Source: Bacteroides sp. (GTDB lineage Bacteria; Bacteroidota; Bacteroidia; Bacteroidales; Bacteroidaceae). Taken from it: a DNA stretch of 43,224 bases. The stretch is from NCBI GenBank assembly GCA_030151885.1, contig JASLCG010000014.1, positions 1-43,224 of the forward strand, given 5' to 3'. Of the stretch, positions 42,672 to 43,224 are shown in pieces. The notes below the pieces were generated by a model, which saw nothing but the letters and a program-made list of their open reading frames with translations, searched no databases and was not told the DNA's origin. Numbering within the stretch: position 1 is the first letter of the stretch; every line of letters begins with the position of its first letter. A program made the position numbers and the translations under genes.

Positions 42672-43208
42672 TTATAATATGTAAACTAATGAGATTGCAG
42701 CACGGGTAGGACCTACATAGTCTCTTTCAAAGTATCCTTGGCTTTCACCACATTTACCACACTCATATTTATTGTATGTTAAGTGTGCATATCCTAAGCC
42801 GATTAAAAATTCTAATCCCCAATTCTTATTCAAGTAAAGATGGTAACCATATACTAATCCTGCTCCGATGATATCTCCTTCAAATCTGCTATCCAGAAAT
42901 TTACTATCGTCTAAGTTGTATTTGCCATATAAGCCATGTAATCCAAAAAAGGATTTGTTAAACTTGTAGCAAGTCCAGTATCTAAGCTCAGGAATTACTA
43001 GAAAATGCTTATGGTATTTATTCTCTGACCATTCAAAAGGATTATAACTACCTTCTATATTGAAGGACAATGATTTAGATAACCCAAACTCAACTCCTAG
43101 GTTTGGTGTTAAAGTAGCAGCATAGGGCAAATTAGTCTTGATTAAGACCCCTTGTGCACTTATTGCAAGTGAATAAATTAGCGTTAGTAATGTAAATATT
43201 TTTCGCAT
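42672..43208 (-). CDS. DUF3575 outer-membrane beta-barrel protein, first gene of the fimbrial operon
   Basis: A 178-residue protein with signal peptide (1-18, ending ISAQ) and the DUF3575 pattern VLIKTNLPYAATLTPNLGVE, SFNIEGSYNPFEW, LVIPELRYW and IGAGLVYGYHLYLNKNWGLE, ending ISLVYIL like a barrel strand. A loop holds CGKCGES, a CxxC pair that could form a disulfide. DUF3575 genes stand just before DUF3868 and fimbrillin genes in many Bacteroidota; the protein may be the outer-membrane component of the fimbrial complex. It is the first gene seen of the operon, but only 16 bp remain before the window ends, so the promoter and any earlier genes are not visible. Confidence 0.85.
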   Translation of the reverse strand: MRKIFTLLTLIYSLAISAQGVLIKTNLPYAATLTPNLGVEFGLSKSLSFNIEGSYNPFEWSENKYHKHFLVIPELRYWTCYKFNKSFFGLHGLYGKYNLDDSKFLDSRFEGDIIGAGLVYGYHLYLNKNWGLEFLIGLGYAHLTYNKYECGKCGESQGYFERDYVGPTRAAISLVYIL

Positions 43209-43224
43209 ATTCTAAATTTTGGTG

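Overview
The window is AT-rich (by eye about 35-37% GC) and comes from a member of the Bacteroidota, most likely the order Bacteroidales. The evidence is a SusC/SusD pair with its own ECF sigma/FecR anti-sigma system, a complete Mfa-type fimbrial operon (DUF3575, DUF3868, Mfa1-like, Mfa2-like and accessory lipoproteins), many lipoproteins, and -7 boxes of the Bacteroides form TAnnTTTG. No rRNA, tRNA, CRISPR array, transposase or phage gene was seen. All family assignments come from reading the sequence; no database search was possible.

Layout. 1-1002: a decayed minus-strand coding region, one copy of a 22-bp-periodic repeat and a 13-bp hairpin. 1003-6292: a surface protein with nine SGD turns (DUF2807), an NAD(P)H oxidoreductase, a divergent protein that looks like a methylpurine-DNA glycosylase (AAG/Mpg), a PepSY-like secreted protein, a small membrane protein and a hemolysin III homologue. 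6293-12052: a tricorn-type protease, an unknown lipoprotein and a GH29 alpha-L-fucosidase. 12053-15132: an AlkC/AlkD-like HEAT-repeat protein next to a YycJ-type metallo-hydrolase, then a POT-family transporter. 15393-16936: divergent oxyR and dps, a compact peroxide-stress module. 17090-18082: an outer-membrane barrel protein and a second repeat copy.

18083-29960 is a polysaccharide utilisation locus. An ECF sigma factor (minus) diverges from its FecR anti-sigma factor. Downstream of fecR come a SusC with an N-terminal STN signalling domain, a SusD, a GH63-type lipoprotein glucosidase and a GH2 beta-galactosidase, tightly packed and closed by a terminator. The STN domain, anti-sigma and sigma together predict that SusC, when it binds its glycan, releases the sigma factor to induce the locus.

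30307-31446 encodes a membrane acyltransferase. 31691-35278 encodes one 1195-residue protein joining a COG1112/Upf1-like SF1 helicase to a C-terminal PLD nuclease motif. This is the architecture of type II Mokosh antiphage defence, and a tandem direct repeat lies just before the gene. A third repeat copy follows. 35611-43208 is the fimbrial operon on the minus strand; its two internal junctions use the same ATGGTAA stop/start overlap.

The strongest unexplained signal is the repeat family. Three intergenic copies (about 659, 17909 and 35370) share an exact 22-bp period, a conserved TTGCCGA end unit, a conserved TCGGCGACT end unit and, in two copies, long perfect inverted repeats.
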